NCBI GenBank assembly: GCA_015063855.1
Contig: SVTI01000009.1
Span: forward strand, 1 to 42,953
Source: Oscillospiraceae bacterium
GTDB lineage: Bacteria; Bacillota; Clostridia; Oscillospirales; CAG-272
DNA: 42,953 nt
Direction: 5' to 3'
Of the stretch, positions 8,554 through 16,444 are shown in pieces. The notes beneath the pieces were generated by a model. The model searched no databases. It saw nothing but the letters and a program-made list of their open reading frames with translations, and was not told where the DNA came from. The translations under genes were made by a program, and so were the position numbers. The stretch's first letter is position 1. Each line of letters starts with the position of its first letter.

Positions 8554-8625
8554 AAAAGTAATAAGATATCCACCGCTTGGGGTAGTAGGTGAAGGGCAAC
8601 GGAAAATCCTTCGCCTATTACTTTT
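8554..8625 (+). terminator. Structured 3' end after rubredoxin
   Basis: An outer helix AAAAGTAA/TTACTTTT (8554-8561 with 8618-8625) encloses a 10-bp hairpin (8586-8595 with 8608-8617) stacked directly on it, leaving 24 unpaired bases in one strand. It may be a terminator; the shape is more elaborate than usual. Confidence 0.5.
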
Positions 8626-8650
8626 ATTATGCGGTAAACAGGCTGGTTCA

Positions 8651-8678
8651 TTGACAATCGAATAATCATTCATACAAT
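8651..8678 (+). promoter_or_regulatory. Candidate promoter in a gene-free stretch
   Basis: TTGACA, 16-bp spacer, TACAAT. The following 8680-8890 has no open reading frame that looks real. ACAATA (8674-8679) and TATTGT (8686-8691) form an inverted repeat over the -10 and start. Either an unrecognised RNA begins here or this is the relic of a lost gene. Confidence 0.35.
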
Positions 8679-8894
8679 ACGTTACTATTGTGATGAACAT
8701 AAGCCCGATAAGTGCTGCGCTATGATCTTTTTTGGGTACGATTAACAGCAACTTATATCATCGATTAGCTACCGATATGGCCGTAACAAGTAATAGTACA
8801 ATGATATTCCCGTCCGGCTACTCGTGTCACAGGCTTGCCTTGAGAATGAAATCAAATGAATATTTGTAAATTAAAGGAATTCACAAAAAAGTCA

Positions 8895-8923
8895 TTGACA
8901 ACAAAAAAACTGTGTGATATAAT
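8895..8923 (+). promoter_or_regulatory. Consensus promoter of the aspS-gatCAB operon
   Basis: TTGACA, exactly 17 bp, TATAAT. Predicted start near 8930, immediately before the T-box leader. Confidence 0.85.
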
Positions 8924-8937
8924 TCATGGTGAATAAA

Positions 8938-9191
8938 AGGCTGTGAAGAAAACAGTACTTAAAAGGGAACTCATTCAAAGAGAGCCGCAGCAGGTGAGAG
9001 TGCGGCAATGAGCCTTTTGAGGAATAACATTTCCGAGCCTGCGGAAGAAAGCCGTCAAGGTGAGTAGAACCGCACGTTGCATCGCGTAAAGATGAAATCG
9101 AGGTGGGCTTTGCTTTGCAGAGTCAATTTGGGTGGTATCGCGGAAGATATGTCTTTCGTCCCATGTCGGGGCGAGAGACTTTTTGTTTTTT
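8938..9191 (+). ncRNA. T-box leader, apparent asparagine specifier (AAC)
   Basis: A tRNA-sensing leader of the aspS-gatCAB operon. Stem I has the distal AGAGAGCC motif at about 8980 and paired arms CTCATT/AATGAG and AAAAGG/CCTTTT. The specifier loop has AGTA (8954-8957) opposite GAA, giving the codon AAC at 9026-9028 followed by a purine. The T-box core GGTGGTATCGCGG is at 9131-9143. The terminator is a 12-bp stem 9151-9162 with 9168-9179 and a T-run to about 9191. Uncharged tRNA-Asn should favour antitermination. The specifier assignment is by hand folding. Confidence 0.9.
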
Positions 9192-9241
9192 ACCCTAAAA
9201 AGAGTTAATAATATTATCAAAATAAATTGGAGGACAGAATT

Positions 9242-10972
9242 ATGTTAAGAACACATACCTGTAATGAACTCAGAGAATCCAATATCGGCGAGCGTGTAAC
9301 TCTTACCGGATGGATCGCAACCGTTCGTGACCACGGCGGCGTACTTTTCGTTGACCTTCGTGACCACTACGGTGTAACCCAGATCGTACTTTCCGATGAC
9401 TCTATGCTTGCAGGCATCGCAAAGGAGACCGTTGTTCTCATCGAGGGCGAGGTTACCAAGAGAGATGAAGAGACAGTAAATGCAAAGCTCGAAACAGGTA
9501 CTATCGAAGTTAAGGCTGATAAGCTTGAGGTTCTCGGCCCCAGCCAGCTCGGTCTTCCCTTTGAGATCGACCAGTCTACCGCTACCCGTGAGGATGTAAG
9601 ACTCAAGTACCGTTTCCTTGATTTAAGAAATCCCAAGATCCACAATAATATAGTACTCCGTTCCAAGATCTTAAGCTACATGAGAGCGCAGATGGAGGAG
9701 ATGGGATTCCTTGAGATCCAGACCCCCATCCTCACAGCCTCCTCACCCGAGGGTGCTCGTGACTATCTTGTTCCTTCGAGAAAGCATAAGGGTAAGTTCT
9801 ATGCACTTCCCCAGGCTCCTCAGCAGTTCAAGCAGCTGCTTATGGCATCCGGCTTTGACCGTTATTTCCAGATTGCTCCCTGCTTCAGAGATGAGGATGC
9901 CCGTCAGGACCGTTCCCCCGGTGAATTCTATCAGCTTGACTTTGAAATGTCCTTCGCAACTCAGGAAGACGTATTCGAGGTTGCTGAAAAGGTTGTATAC
10001 AATACCTTCAAGAAGTTCTCCGACAAGAAGGTTTCTGAGCCTCCCTTCCAGCGCATCACCTTTGCTGATGCTATGATGAAGTACGGTACAGATAAGCCCG
10101 ACCTTCGTAACCCCTTAAAGATCGAGGATCTTACCGAGTTCTTTGCAGGCGTGGACTTTCCCCTCTTCAAGGGTAAGCCTGTTCGCGGTATCGTTGCTGA
10201 CTGCTCCGACAGAAGCAAGAAGTTCTTTGAGGATTCCCTCAAGCTCGCTATGAGTATCGGCATGAAGGGCCTCGGCTACCTCACACTCAAGGAGGGTGAG
10301 TATAAGGGTCCTATCGCAAAGTTCTTAAACGAGGAGCAGACTAAGACCCTTACCGAGATGGTTGGTATCAAGGAAGGCGAAACACTCTTCTTTATCTGTG
10401 ATGCTCCCGCAGTTGTAAACCGCCTTGCAGGTGAAATAAGAACATGGCTCGGTGAAACTCTGGATATAATAAATAAGGATTCCTTCGAGTTCTGCTTTAT
10501 CGTAGACTTCCCCATGTATGAGCTCAATCCCGAAACAAATAAGATAGACTTTACACATAATCCCTTCTCTATGCCCCAAGGCGGTATGGATGCTCTTCTC
10601 AACAAGGATCCCCTTGAGATATTCGCATATCAGTATGATATCGTATGTAACGGTGTTGAGCTTTCCTCCGGTGCGGTTCGTAACCACAACCCCGAGATCA
10701 TGAGAAAGGCATTTGAGATCGCAGGCTACGGTGAAGAGGACGTTAAGGCTAAGTTCGGCGCACTCTATACCGCATTCTCCTACGGCGCACCTCCCCATGC
10801 AGGTATGGCTCCCGGTGTTGACAGAATGGTAATGCTTATTGCAGAGGAAGAGACAATCCGTGACGTAATAGCATTCCCCTTGAACGGTAATGCGCAGGAT
10901 CTTATGATGGGTGCTCCCGGTGACGTTACTGAGCAGCAGCTCCGTGAGGTTCATATTAAGGTTCGCGACTAA
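9242..10972 (+). CDS. aspS: Aspartyl-tRNA synthetase, probably non-discriminating
   Basis: A 576-residue bacterial-type class II synthetase. ATG 9242 follows GGAGG by eight bases; a TTG at 9227 precedes that site and is rejected. Order: N-terminal OB anticodon-binding domain (about 1-105), catalytic core with motif 2 FRDEDARQDRSPGEF near 215, GAD insertion domain (about 285-415), motif 3 GMAPGVDRMVML near the C terminus. The OB domain reads RDHGG with His31, as in known non-discriminating bacterial AspRS (discriminating E. coli has Leu). Such enzymes also make Asp-tRNA(Asn) for GatCAB, matching the downstream genes and the AAC T-box. Confidence 0.95.
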   Translation: MLRTHTCNELRESNIGERVTLTGWIATVRDHGGVLFVDLRDHYGVTQIVLSDDSMLAGIAKETVVLIEGEVTKRDEETVNAKLETGTIEVKADKLEVLGPSQLGLPFEIDQSTATREDVRLKYRFLDLRNPKIHNNIVLRSKILSYMRAQMEEMGFLEIQTPILTASSPEGARDYLVPSRKHKGKFYALPQAPQQFKQLLMASGFDRYFQIAPCFRDEDARQDRSPGEFYQLDFEMSFATQEDVFEVAEKVVYNTFKKFSDKKVSEPPFQRITFADAMMKYGTDKPDLRNPLKIEDLTEFFAGVDFPLFKGKPVRGIVADCSDRSKKFFEDSLKLAMSIGMKGLGYLTLKEGEYKGPIAKFLNEEQTKTLTEMVGIKEGETLFFICDAPAVVNRLAGEIRTWLGETLDIINKDSFEFCFIVDFPMYELNPETNKIDFTHNPFSMPQGGMDALLNKDPLEIFAYQYDIVCNGVELSSGAVRNHNPEIMRKAFEIAGYGEEDVKAKFGALYTAFSYGAPPHAGMAPGVDRMVMLIAEEETIRDVIAFPLNGNAQDLMMGAPGDVTEQQLREVHIKVRD

Positions 10973-11016
10973 GCGGTTATAGACCTGAATCTAAATTTGA
11001 AAGGAGTTTTAATAAA

Positions 11017-11298
11017 ATGACTAAAGAAGTATTATTAAGACTTGAAAGTGAAAATCAGTTGGCTCTTGATGACGCTCAGCGTGACGAGATAGTTGCATTT
11101 ATGGATGCTCAGAATGCAGAGTTTGAAAAGCTTAATGCTATAGACACCGAAAACGTTGAAAGAATGGTTCATGTTATGCCTATTCTTACCGTTGTTCGTG
11201 AAGATGTTATGCAGAAGAACTTTACCCGTGATGAGCTTCAGGCAGGAGCTCCCGAAACTATGGACGGCTACTGGCAGGTACCCCGTTTGGTTGAGTAA
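11017..11298 (+). CDS. gatC: Aspartyl/glutamyl-tRNA amidotransferase subunit C
   Basis: A 93-residue GatC, the small subunit that wraps around the GatA-GatB interface and stabilises the complex. It shows the helical N-terminal half and the C-terminal GAPETMDGYWQVPRLVE segment typical of the family. AAAGGAG precedes the ATG. It follows aspS by 44 bp and precedes gatA by 14 bp in one operon. Its normal preservation argues that a GatA partner is still bound. Confidence 0.92.
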   Translation: MTKEVLLRLESENQLALDDAQRDEIVAFMDAQNAEFEKLNAIDTENVERMVHVMPILTVVREDVMQKNFTRDELQAGAPETMDGYWQVPRLVE

Positions 11299-11312
11299 AG
11301 GAGGAGCTAACT

Positions 11313-12506
11313 ATGAATTTATATATTGATAAGAAGGACTCTGCTGCAGCAAAGAACGTTGTGGTAGACGATATGATATTAACCAAAGACCTCGCCACCA
11401 CCGCAGGTTCTAAAATGCTTGAAGGTTATAAGAGCCTTTTTGCGGCAGAGGTTGTAGAAAAGCTTGAAGGCGCAGGCTATACCGTTAGCGGCAAGGCTAA
11501 TGTAGGCGAGCTTGCGATAGACCTTGCAGGTGAAAGCTCTTATTTTGGTGCCACAGAAGTTGACGGTAAGCTCACCAATGCGGCATCCGTTATCGTTAAA
11601 AACGAGGATGTCAGCGGTGCGGTTGTGCTTGAGGTAAACGGTGCTAATATGAGATCCGCGGCATTCTCCGATCTCGTTCTTGTTAAGCCTACCTACGGTA
11701 CAGTTTCAAGATACGGAACTATCCCTGCGGCTTGCTCGGGTGAAACAGTATCCGTTATGGCAAAGACCGTGGCTCAGGCTCACGAGCTTCTTGATACCGT
11801 TGCAGGCTATGACTGCAAGGACGGCACCATGCATGCAGATGAAAAGTGTGCTCTTATTAAGAGCGGTGCAGAATTTGCACCCATAAAGAAGGTTGCTATC
11901 GCAAAGTCCCTTTGCGATACCGCTGATGCTTCCAAGGTTGATGCTTTCAAGGCGTTCCTTGAAAAGGCTGGCGTTGAGGTAACCGTAGTTGATGCGGAGG
12001 TTTTAACAGCAGCTTCTGCGGCTTGGTCTGCACTTATGTGTGCAGAGCTCTGCAACAATGTTTCCCGTTATGACGGTGTTAAGTACGGTTACCGTACCAA
12101 GAATTATAAGAATATCGACGAGCTTTATACCAACAGCCGCACAGAGGCATTCGGTATGCTCTTGAAATCCGCTATTCTTTACGGCTCCGATGCCCTTTCC
12201 ACAAGTAACTATGATAAGGTTTATGATAAGGGTCTTCGTGTTCGCCGTGTTATCTCTGAATACTTTGCATCTCTCTTTGCAGAATATGATGCAGTTCTTA
12301 TACCTGTTGCTTCTAAAAATGAATATACAATGGCTGATGTTGAAGCTGACAGATATATTTCCTTTAAGGAAAACCGCTTCACCGCTCCCGCTATGATCAC
12401 AGGTCTTCCCGCAGTCGTAGTTGGCGGTGTGCAGCTTGTAGGTAAGGCATTCTCCGAGAATGCATTGCTTGACCTCGCAGAAAAATACGAAAAGGAGGGC
12501 AAATAA
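11313..12506 (+). CDS. gatA: GatA-like subunit lacking amidase catalytic residues
   Basis: A 397-residue protein clearly homologous to GatA (usual length about 480-490): residues 33-62 (SKMLEG to GKANV), SSYFG near 75, KPTYGTVSRYG at 125-135 and the C-terminal part match the family. The N-terminal 60-odd residues of normal GatA are missing. The Lys of the VKDN motif is Val18. The GGSSGGS loop that carries the cis-Ser is replaced by residues 88-100 without that pattern. The GGSIR nucleophile region reads GANMR, with Asn112 where Ser is expected. So it should not hydrolyse glutamine. The reading frame is clean, has its own GGAGG, and ends 1 bp before gatB. Confidence 0.85.
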   Translation: MNLYIDKKDSAAAKNVVVDDMILTKDLATTAGSKMLEGYKSLFAAEVVEKLEGAGYTVSGKANVGELAIDLAGESSYFGATEVDGKLTNAASVIVKNEDVSGAVVLEVNGANMRSAAFSDLVLVKPTYGTVSRYGTIPAACSGETVSVMAKTVAQAHELLDTVAGYDCKDGTMHADEKCALIKSGAEFAPIKKVAIAKSLCDTADASKVDAFKAFLEKAGVEVTVVDAEVLTAASAAWSALMCAELCNNVSRYDGVKYGYRTKNYKNIDELYTNSRTEAFGMLLKSAILYGSDALSTSNYDKVYDKGLRVRRVISEYFASLFAEYDAVLIPVASKNEYTMADVEADRYISFKENRFTAPAMITGLPAVVVGGVQLVGKAFSENALLDLAEKYEKEGK

Positions 12507-13943
12507 ATGAAATACGAAACCGTCATCGGTCTGGAGGTTCACGTTGAGCTTGCCACCGAGTCTAAGATCTTCTGCTCATGCTCTGCAAAGTTTGGCGCAG
12601 AACAGAACGATCATGTTTGCCCTGCATGCTGTGGTATGCCCGGTATGCTTCCCATCGTAAATAAGCACGTTGTTGACCTCGGTATGACCGCAGGTATGAT
12701 GCTTAACTGCGATATCAACAGAACTACTACCTTTGATAAGAAGAGCTATTATTATCCCGACCTTCCCTGTTCTTATCAGACCACACAGTGGTTTGCTCCT
12801 ATCTGTGTAAACGGTAAGGTTAAGATCAATACCTCCAAGGGCGAAAAATTCATTCGTATCAAGCAGATACACATGGAGGAGGACGCAGGTAAGCTCGTTC
12901 ATGACGACTGGACGGATACCTCCCTTGTTGACTACAACAGAACCAGTGTACCTCTTATCGAGATAGTAAGCCAGCCCGACCTTTCAAGTGCAGAGGAGGT
13001 TCTTGCATATCTTGAAAGACTTCGTGACCTTCTTCGTTTTGCTAAGGTTTCCGATTGCCGCTTTGAGCAGGGCTCTATGCGTTGTGACGTAAACCTTTCC
13101 ATCCGTCCCGAGGGCAGCGATAAGCTCGGTGTTCGTACCGAGATGAAGAATATGAACTCTCTTTCCGCTATCGAAAGAGCGATAGACTATGAGGTCGCAA
13201 GACATATTGATGCTCTGGAAAACCACACCGAGGAGCTCGTTCAGGAGACCCGCCGTTGGGATGACGTTAAAGGCAAGAGCTATGCTATGAGAACTAAGGA
13301 AACAGCGGGCGATTACCGTTATTTCCCCGACCCCAATATTATGCCTGTTGTTATTGATGATGAATGGTTTGATTCTATCAAGGCATCTCTTCCCGAATTT
13401 CCCGAGGTTAAGAAGGCTAAGTATATCGAGGAGCTCGGTCTTAGCGAATATGATGCAGATCAGCTCACCCAGAGTAGGGCATACTGCGATTGCTTCGAGG
13501 CCGCTTTGGCTGAAAGCGGAATGGCAAAGGAATCTGCAAACTGGATCATTTCCGACTGTGCAAAGGCTCTCAACCGCCGTCAGGAAACTGCGGATATGCT
13601 TAAGATCAACGGCAAGGCTCTCGGTGCGCTTATTAAGCTCGTTTCCGAGGATAAGGTTGGCCGTGCTAACGCAAAGAAGATACTTGACGCTATGTTTGAA
13701 GAGGATATCGATCCCCTTGCGTATGCAGAGAAGAACGGATTTATCGTTTCTAACGATACCGGTGCTATCGAAGCGGTTGTTAAGGCTGTGGTTGATGCAG
13801 ATCCTAAGTCTGTTGCCGACTTCAAGGGCGGTAAGGAAAAGGCTCTCATGGCTCTCTTCGGCAAGTGTATGAAGGAGCTTAAGGGTAACTGTAACCCTCA
13901 GGTACTCCGTGAGATCCTTATTGAATGTATAAATAAAGCGTAA
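12507..13943 (+). CDS. gatB: Aspartyl/glutamyl-tRNA amidotransferase subunit B
   Basis: A 478-residue, full-length GatB: the kinase/transferase subunit that phosphorylates the Asp (or Glu) on misacylated tRNA and exchanges it for ammonia. It keeps ETVIGLEVHVEL at the N terminus, the zinc-binding cysteines in CSCS and CPACCG, YYYPDLP, the catalytic HMEEDAGK segment near 115-122, and the C-terminal helical and YqeY-like tail domains. The ATG follows AAGGAGGGC, only 1 bp after the gatA stop, implying coupled translation. It shows no sign of decay, in contrast to GatA. Confidence 0.95.
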   Translation: MKYETVIGLEVHVELATESKIFCSCSAKFGAEQNDHVCPACCGMPGMLPIVNKHVVDLGMTAGMMLNCDINRTTTFDKKSYYYPDLPCSYQTTQWFAPICVNGKVKINTSKGEKFIRIKQIHMEEDAGKLVHDDWTDTSLVDYNRTSVPLIEIVSQPDLSSAEEVLAYLERLRDLLRFAKVSDCRFEQGSMRCDVNLSIRPEGSDKLGVRTEMKNMNSLSAIERAIDYEVARHIDALENHTEELVQETRRWDDVKGKSYAMRTKETAGDYRYFPDPNIMPVVIDDEWFDSIKASLPEFPEVKKAKYIEELGLSEYDADQLTQSRAYCDCFEAALAESGMAKESANWIISDCAKALNRRQETADMLKINGKALGALIKLVSEDKVGRANAKKILDAMFEEDIDPLAYAEKNGFIVSNDTGAIEAVVKAVVDADPKSVADFKGGKEKALMALFGKCMKELKGNCNPQVLREILIECINKA

Positions 13944-13947
13944 TGTA

Positions 13948-13983
13948 AAATCTCTTTCGCTGAAAGGCGAAAGAGATTTTTTT
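13948..13983 (+). terminator. Terminator of the aspS-gatCAB operon
   Basis: A 13-bp perfect stem (13948-13960 with 13967-13979, loop TGAAAG) runs into T residues. Repeat copy D starts immediately after. Confidence 0.9.
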
Positions 13984-14079
13984 ATATAATAGGAAATTGC
14001 GTTATTTCGGGCACTGAAGAAACGGCATTATGCTCGGTCCATACCCGATCATTCGGTGCGGGCCGGCGCCCGCTTTTTT
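13984..14079 (+). repeat. Structured intergenic element, subtype I (copy D)
   Basis: It starts with ATAATAGGAAATTGC, has an outer stem TCGGG (14007-14011) with CCCGA (14044-14048), and ends in the hairpin GCGGGC-CGGC-GCCCGC (14058-14073) followed by six T. Same orientation as gatB and directly behind its terminator. The rest of the 13944-14280 gap holds only the promoter at 14148-14176. Confidence 0.75.
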
Positions 14080-14147
14080 ATTCTTCAAAACATATTTATT
14101 ATTCTGTATTTTTAACAGAAATATTTTTATCGGAGCTTGGTTCCCGA

Positions 14148-14176
14148 TTGACTTTATGCCGATTATATGCTATGAT
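14148..14176 (+). promoter_or_regulatory. Promoter of the asparaginase-like gene
   Basis: TTGACT, 17-bp spacer, TATGAT. The leader ends in imperfect tandem repeats of AGTGAATA-type sequence (about 14260-14295) that run into the start codon. Confidence 0.55.
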
Positions 14177-14280
14177 TTACCTAAATGTGGTTTGTGTTTT
14201 GTATTTACAACCATTATACTTATTTCGGATATTTACGGCTGATGGGTTAATAATATTTAGTGAATAGAGAATAGTGAATA

Positions 14281-15324
14281 ATGAATAGTGAAAAGATTTT
14301 AGTTTTACACACGGGGGGAACGATAGGTTCCATCCACAATCCCGAAAAAAACCACCGCGAGGTGGATGTGGGGAATGCAAAAAGAATACTTTTTGAAGCC
14401 TTTGAAAAAAGCAATTCAAAATATGCGGACAGAGAAAACCTTTTTGTGGATCTGCCCCTCGGCTTTGAGACCTTGAGTGAGAATATGACCCTTGAAAAGC
14501 TATCGAAGATAATTGCAAAGCTTAAAAGTGTTGATTTGGATGAATACGCAGGAGTAATTGTGCTTCATGGCACAGATACCCTTGCATATACGGCGGCGCT
14601 TTTTTCCTTTGTTTTTTATGATACTTGTGTTCCCATGATGCTTGTTTCGGCAAAGTCCCCCGTACTTGATGCGGACAGCAATGCCATTGATAATTTCAAG
14701 GCAGCAGTTGAGCTTATCCTTGACGGCATTGCGCCTAACATTTATGTACCCTACCGAAACGATGACGGGAATATATATATCCATCTTGCCTCTACCCTTA
14801 TGCAATGCGAGAATTATTCAAATGATTTTTATAATGCATCGAGAGATAAAGTGTTTTATCATGATGATGAATATATCTTTGAGGATTGCAGAAATCTTTC
14901 AAAGAACAGATCGTGGAAGGCTATAGAAATTCCCGAAAGGCTTTTTGCCAAAAGGATAAAGCTCATATTCCCCTATGTGGGTATTGATTATTCTGATACA
15001 AGGCTTGACGGTATATCGGCTGTGCTTCACGGAAGCTATCATTCGGGAACGCTTTGTGTAGGCGGATATAACTCAGGCTCGGCCCTTACCCTGGGTATTG
15101 AATGTATGCAGAGGGGGATACCCATGTTTATCGCCTGCTGTAAAAACGGTGATGACAAATATTCCTCCACCTCGGATGCGGTGGAGATGGGTGGTATGAT
15201 ACCCCTTGATATGACCCTTGAAGCGGCATATATGAAGCTGGTTCTCGCTGTCAATATGGGACTGTATGGTGAAGAGCTTGCCGAATTTATGCAAAAAGAG
15301 ATCAACAATGAATTTATAAATTAA
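14281..15324 (+). CDS. Asparaginase-family protein, catalytic Lys apparently missing
   Basis: A 347-residue protein of the type I/II asparaginase family (same fold as archaeal GatD). It has TGGTIGS with Thr14 and HGTDT with Thr98-Asp99, matching two catalytic threonines and the Asp of E. coli asparaginase. The partner Lys (Lys162 in E. coli AnsB) aligns with Met174, and there is no Lys at all between residues 141 and 189. It may be inactive, altered in substrate, or use another residue. The start ATG lies in an AGTGAATA-like repeat tract with only a weak ribosome-binding site. It has its own promoter and is separated from gatB by a terminator, so it is not clearly in that operon. Confidence 0.75.
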   Translation: MNSEKILVLHTGGTIGSIHNPEKNHREVDVGNAKRILFEAFEKSNSKYADRENLFVDLPLGFETLSENMTLEKLSKIIAKLKSVDLDEYAGVIVLHGTDTLAYTAALFSFVFYDTCVPMMLVSAKSPVLDADSNAIDNFKAAVELILDGIAPNIYVPYRNDDGNIYIHLASTLMQCENYSNDFYNASRDKVFYHDDEYIFEDCRNLSKNRSWKAIEIPERLFAKRIKLIFPYVGIDYSDTRLDGISAVLHGSYHSGTLCVGGYNSGSALTLGIECMQRGIPMFIACCKNGDDKYSSTSDAVEMGGMIPLDMTLEAAYMKLVLAVNMGLYGEELAEFMQKEINNEFIN

Positions 15325-15348
15325 GAGACTGCCATGGCAGTCTCTTAA
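15321..15348. terminator. Bidirectional terminator, perfect 28-bp palindrome
   Basis: A perfect inverted repeat centred on CCATGG includes the stop codon of the asparaginase-like gene and lies 3 bp from the stop of the convergent transferase gene. Confidence 0.75.
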
Positions 15349-15351
15349 TTA

Positions 15352-16434
15352 TTATTTTTCTTTGTTTTCGGGATGCCTCATCATATCGTCTATACCCGCC
15401 TGCTCTCTTGTCTTGGGATTCTTAAAGAGGCGGAAATTGATAATAAGAAGCGCTATCGCGAGAAGTATAAGTGCACCTGCTCTGAGAAGTCTTTCGCTTG
15501 TAAACATTATAGCGGAGAGACCGAGGATAGCACATACTGCGTAGAGGATCGCTACAGTCTGCTTTTGGTTAAGCCCCATATCGATAAGTCTGTGATGCAG
15601 ATGTCCTCTGTCGGGAGAGAATGGTGATTTACCGTGTAAGATTCTTCTTGTAAATGCAAATGCCGTATCAAAGATCGGAAATGCGAATATAAGTATCGGG
15701 ATCACGAATGATACAAGAGTATGCATTTTCAGAACTCCCTCAATAGATATAACCGAAAGCGTATATCCGAGGAAGAGTGCACCCGTATCACCCATGAATA
15801 TCTTTGCCGGATTAAGATTAAAAGGAAGAAATCCAACGCAGGCACCCACAAGTACAGCCATAAGGAGCGTTGCCGCATGGCTCTCACCCATAAGTATCGA
15901 AACGAGCAGGAGGGATGCTGCCGAGATCGCGGAAACACCACAGGATAAGCCGTCAAGACCATCGATAAGATTAATAGCGTTAGTGAGACCGACTATCCAT
16001 AATATTGTTATTGGAATCGACCATCCGCCGAAGGGGATCTCCTTGCCGAACCAGAATATTCTTTCTACGGTTATACCCTGATTAACGGCAATGAAGGCAA
16101 GTCCTATCTGCACGATAAATTTTATGGAAGCCTTAAGACGGAAGATGTCATCGAGCATTCCGAGAAGCACTATGCCCGTACCGCCTAAAAGTATTGTGAT
16201 CACGGTAGGTGTGAATTCCTGAGAAAATATGAGGGTTGTAAGGACGAAGCCTAAATATATCGCAAGACCGCCGAGACGAGGGATAGGCTTTTTATGCATA
16301 CGGCGGTTGTCGATAGGAATATCTATAGCTTTCAGCTTGTGTGCAAGTACGCGGACTGCAGGGGTAGTGGCAAAGGATATAAGGGCTGCACAGAGCATTG
16401 CCGCCAAACCGAACACTACAATTTTATAATCCAT
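15352..16434 (-). CDS. Undecaprenyl-phosphate sugar-1-phosphate transferase (TagO/WecA type)
   Basis: A 360-residue polytopic membrane enzyme of the MraY/WecA family, expected to transfer a GlcNAc-1-phosphate-type unit from its UDP-sugar to undecaprenyl phosphate, starting teichoic-acid or surface-glycan synthesis. Motifs: NAINLIDGLDGLS (catalytic Asp pair), FMGDTGALFLG, and the cytoplasmic HLHHRL histidine loop that separates WecA/TagO from MraY. The start at 16434 has AAGGAGG upstream; that site overlaps the end of trpS, so the two genes are translationally linked. Confidence 0.92.
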   Translation of the reverse strand: MDYKIVVFGLAAMLCAALISFATTPAVRVLAHKLKAIDIPIDNRRMHKKPIPRLGGLAIYLGFVLTTLIFSQEFTPTVITILLGGTGIVLLGMLDDIFRLKASIKFIVQIGLAFIAVNQGITVERIFWFGKEIPFGGWSIPITILWIVGLTNAINLIDGLDGLSCGVSAISAASLLLVSILMGESHAATLLMAVLVGACVGFLPFNLNPAKIFMGDTGALFLGYTLSVISIEGVLKMHTLVSFVIPILIFAFPIFDTAFAFTRRILHGKSPFSPDRGHLHHRLIDMGLNQKQTVAILYAVCAILGLSAIMFTSERLLRAGALILLAIALLIINFRLFKNPKTREQAGIDDMMRHPENKEK

Positions 16435-16444
16435 AGTTTCCTCC

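Noticed and set aside
8371..8751. 126-codon minus-strand frame over rubredoxin
   Set aside because: Rubredoxin on the plus strand has clear CxxC motifs and GGAGG; the minus frame is low-complexity and lacks signals.
10325..10954. 209-codon minus-strand frame opposite aspS
   Set aside because: Shadow frame within a highly conserved synthetase; no independent promoter or ribosome-binding site.
14030..14242. 70-codon plus-strand frame after gatB
   Set aside because: It starts inside repeat copy D and runs through its terminator and the next promoter; no ribosome-binding site.
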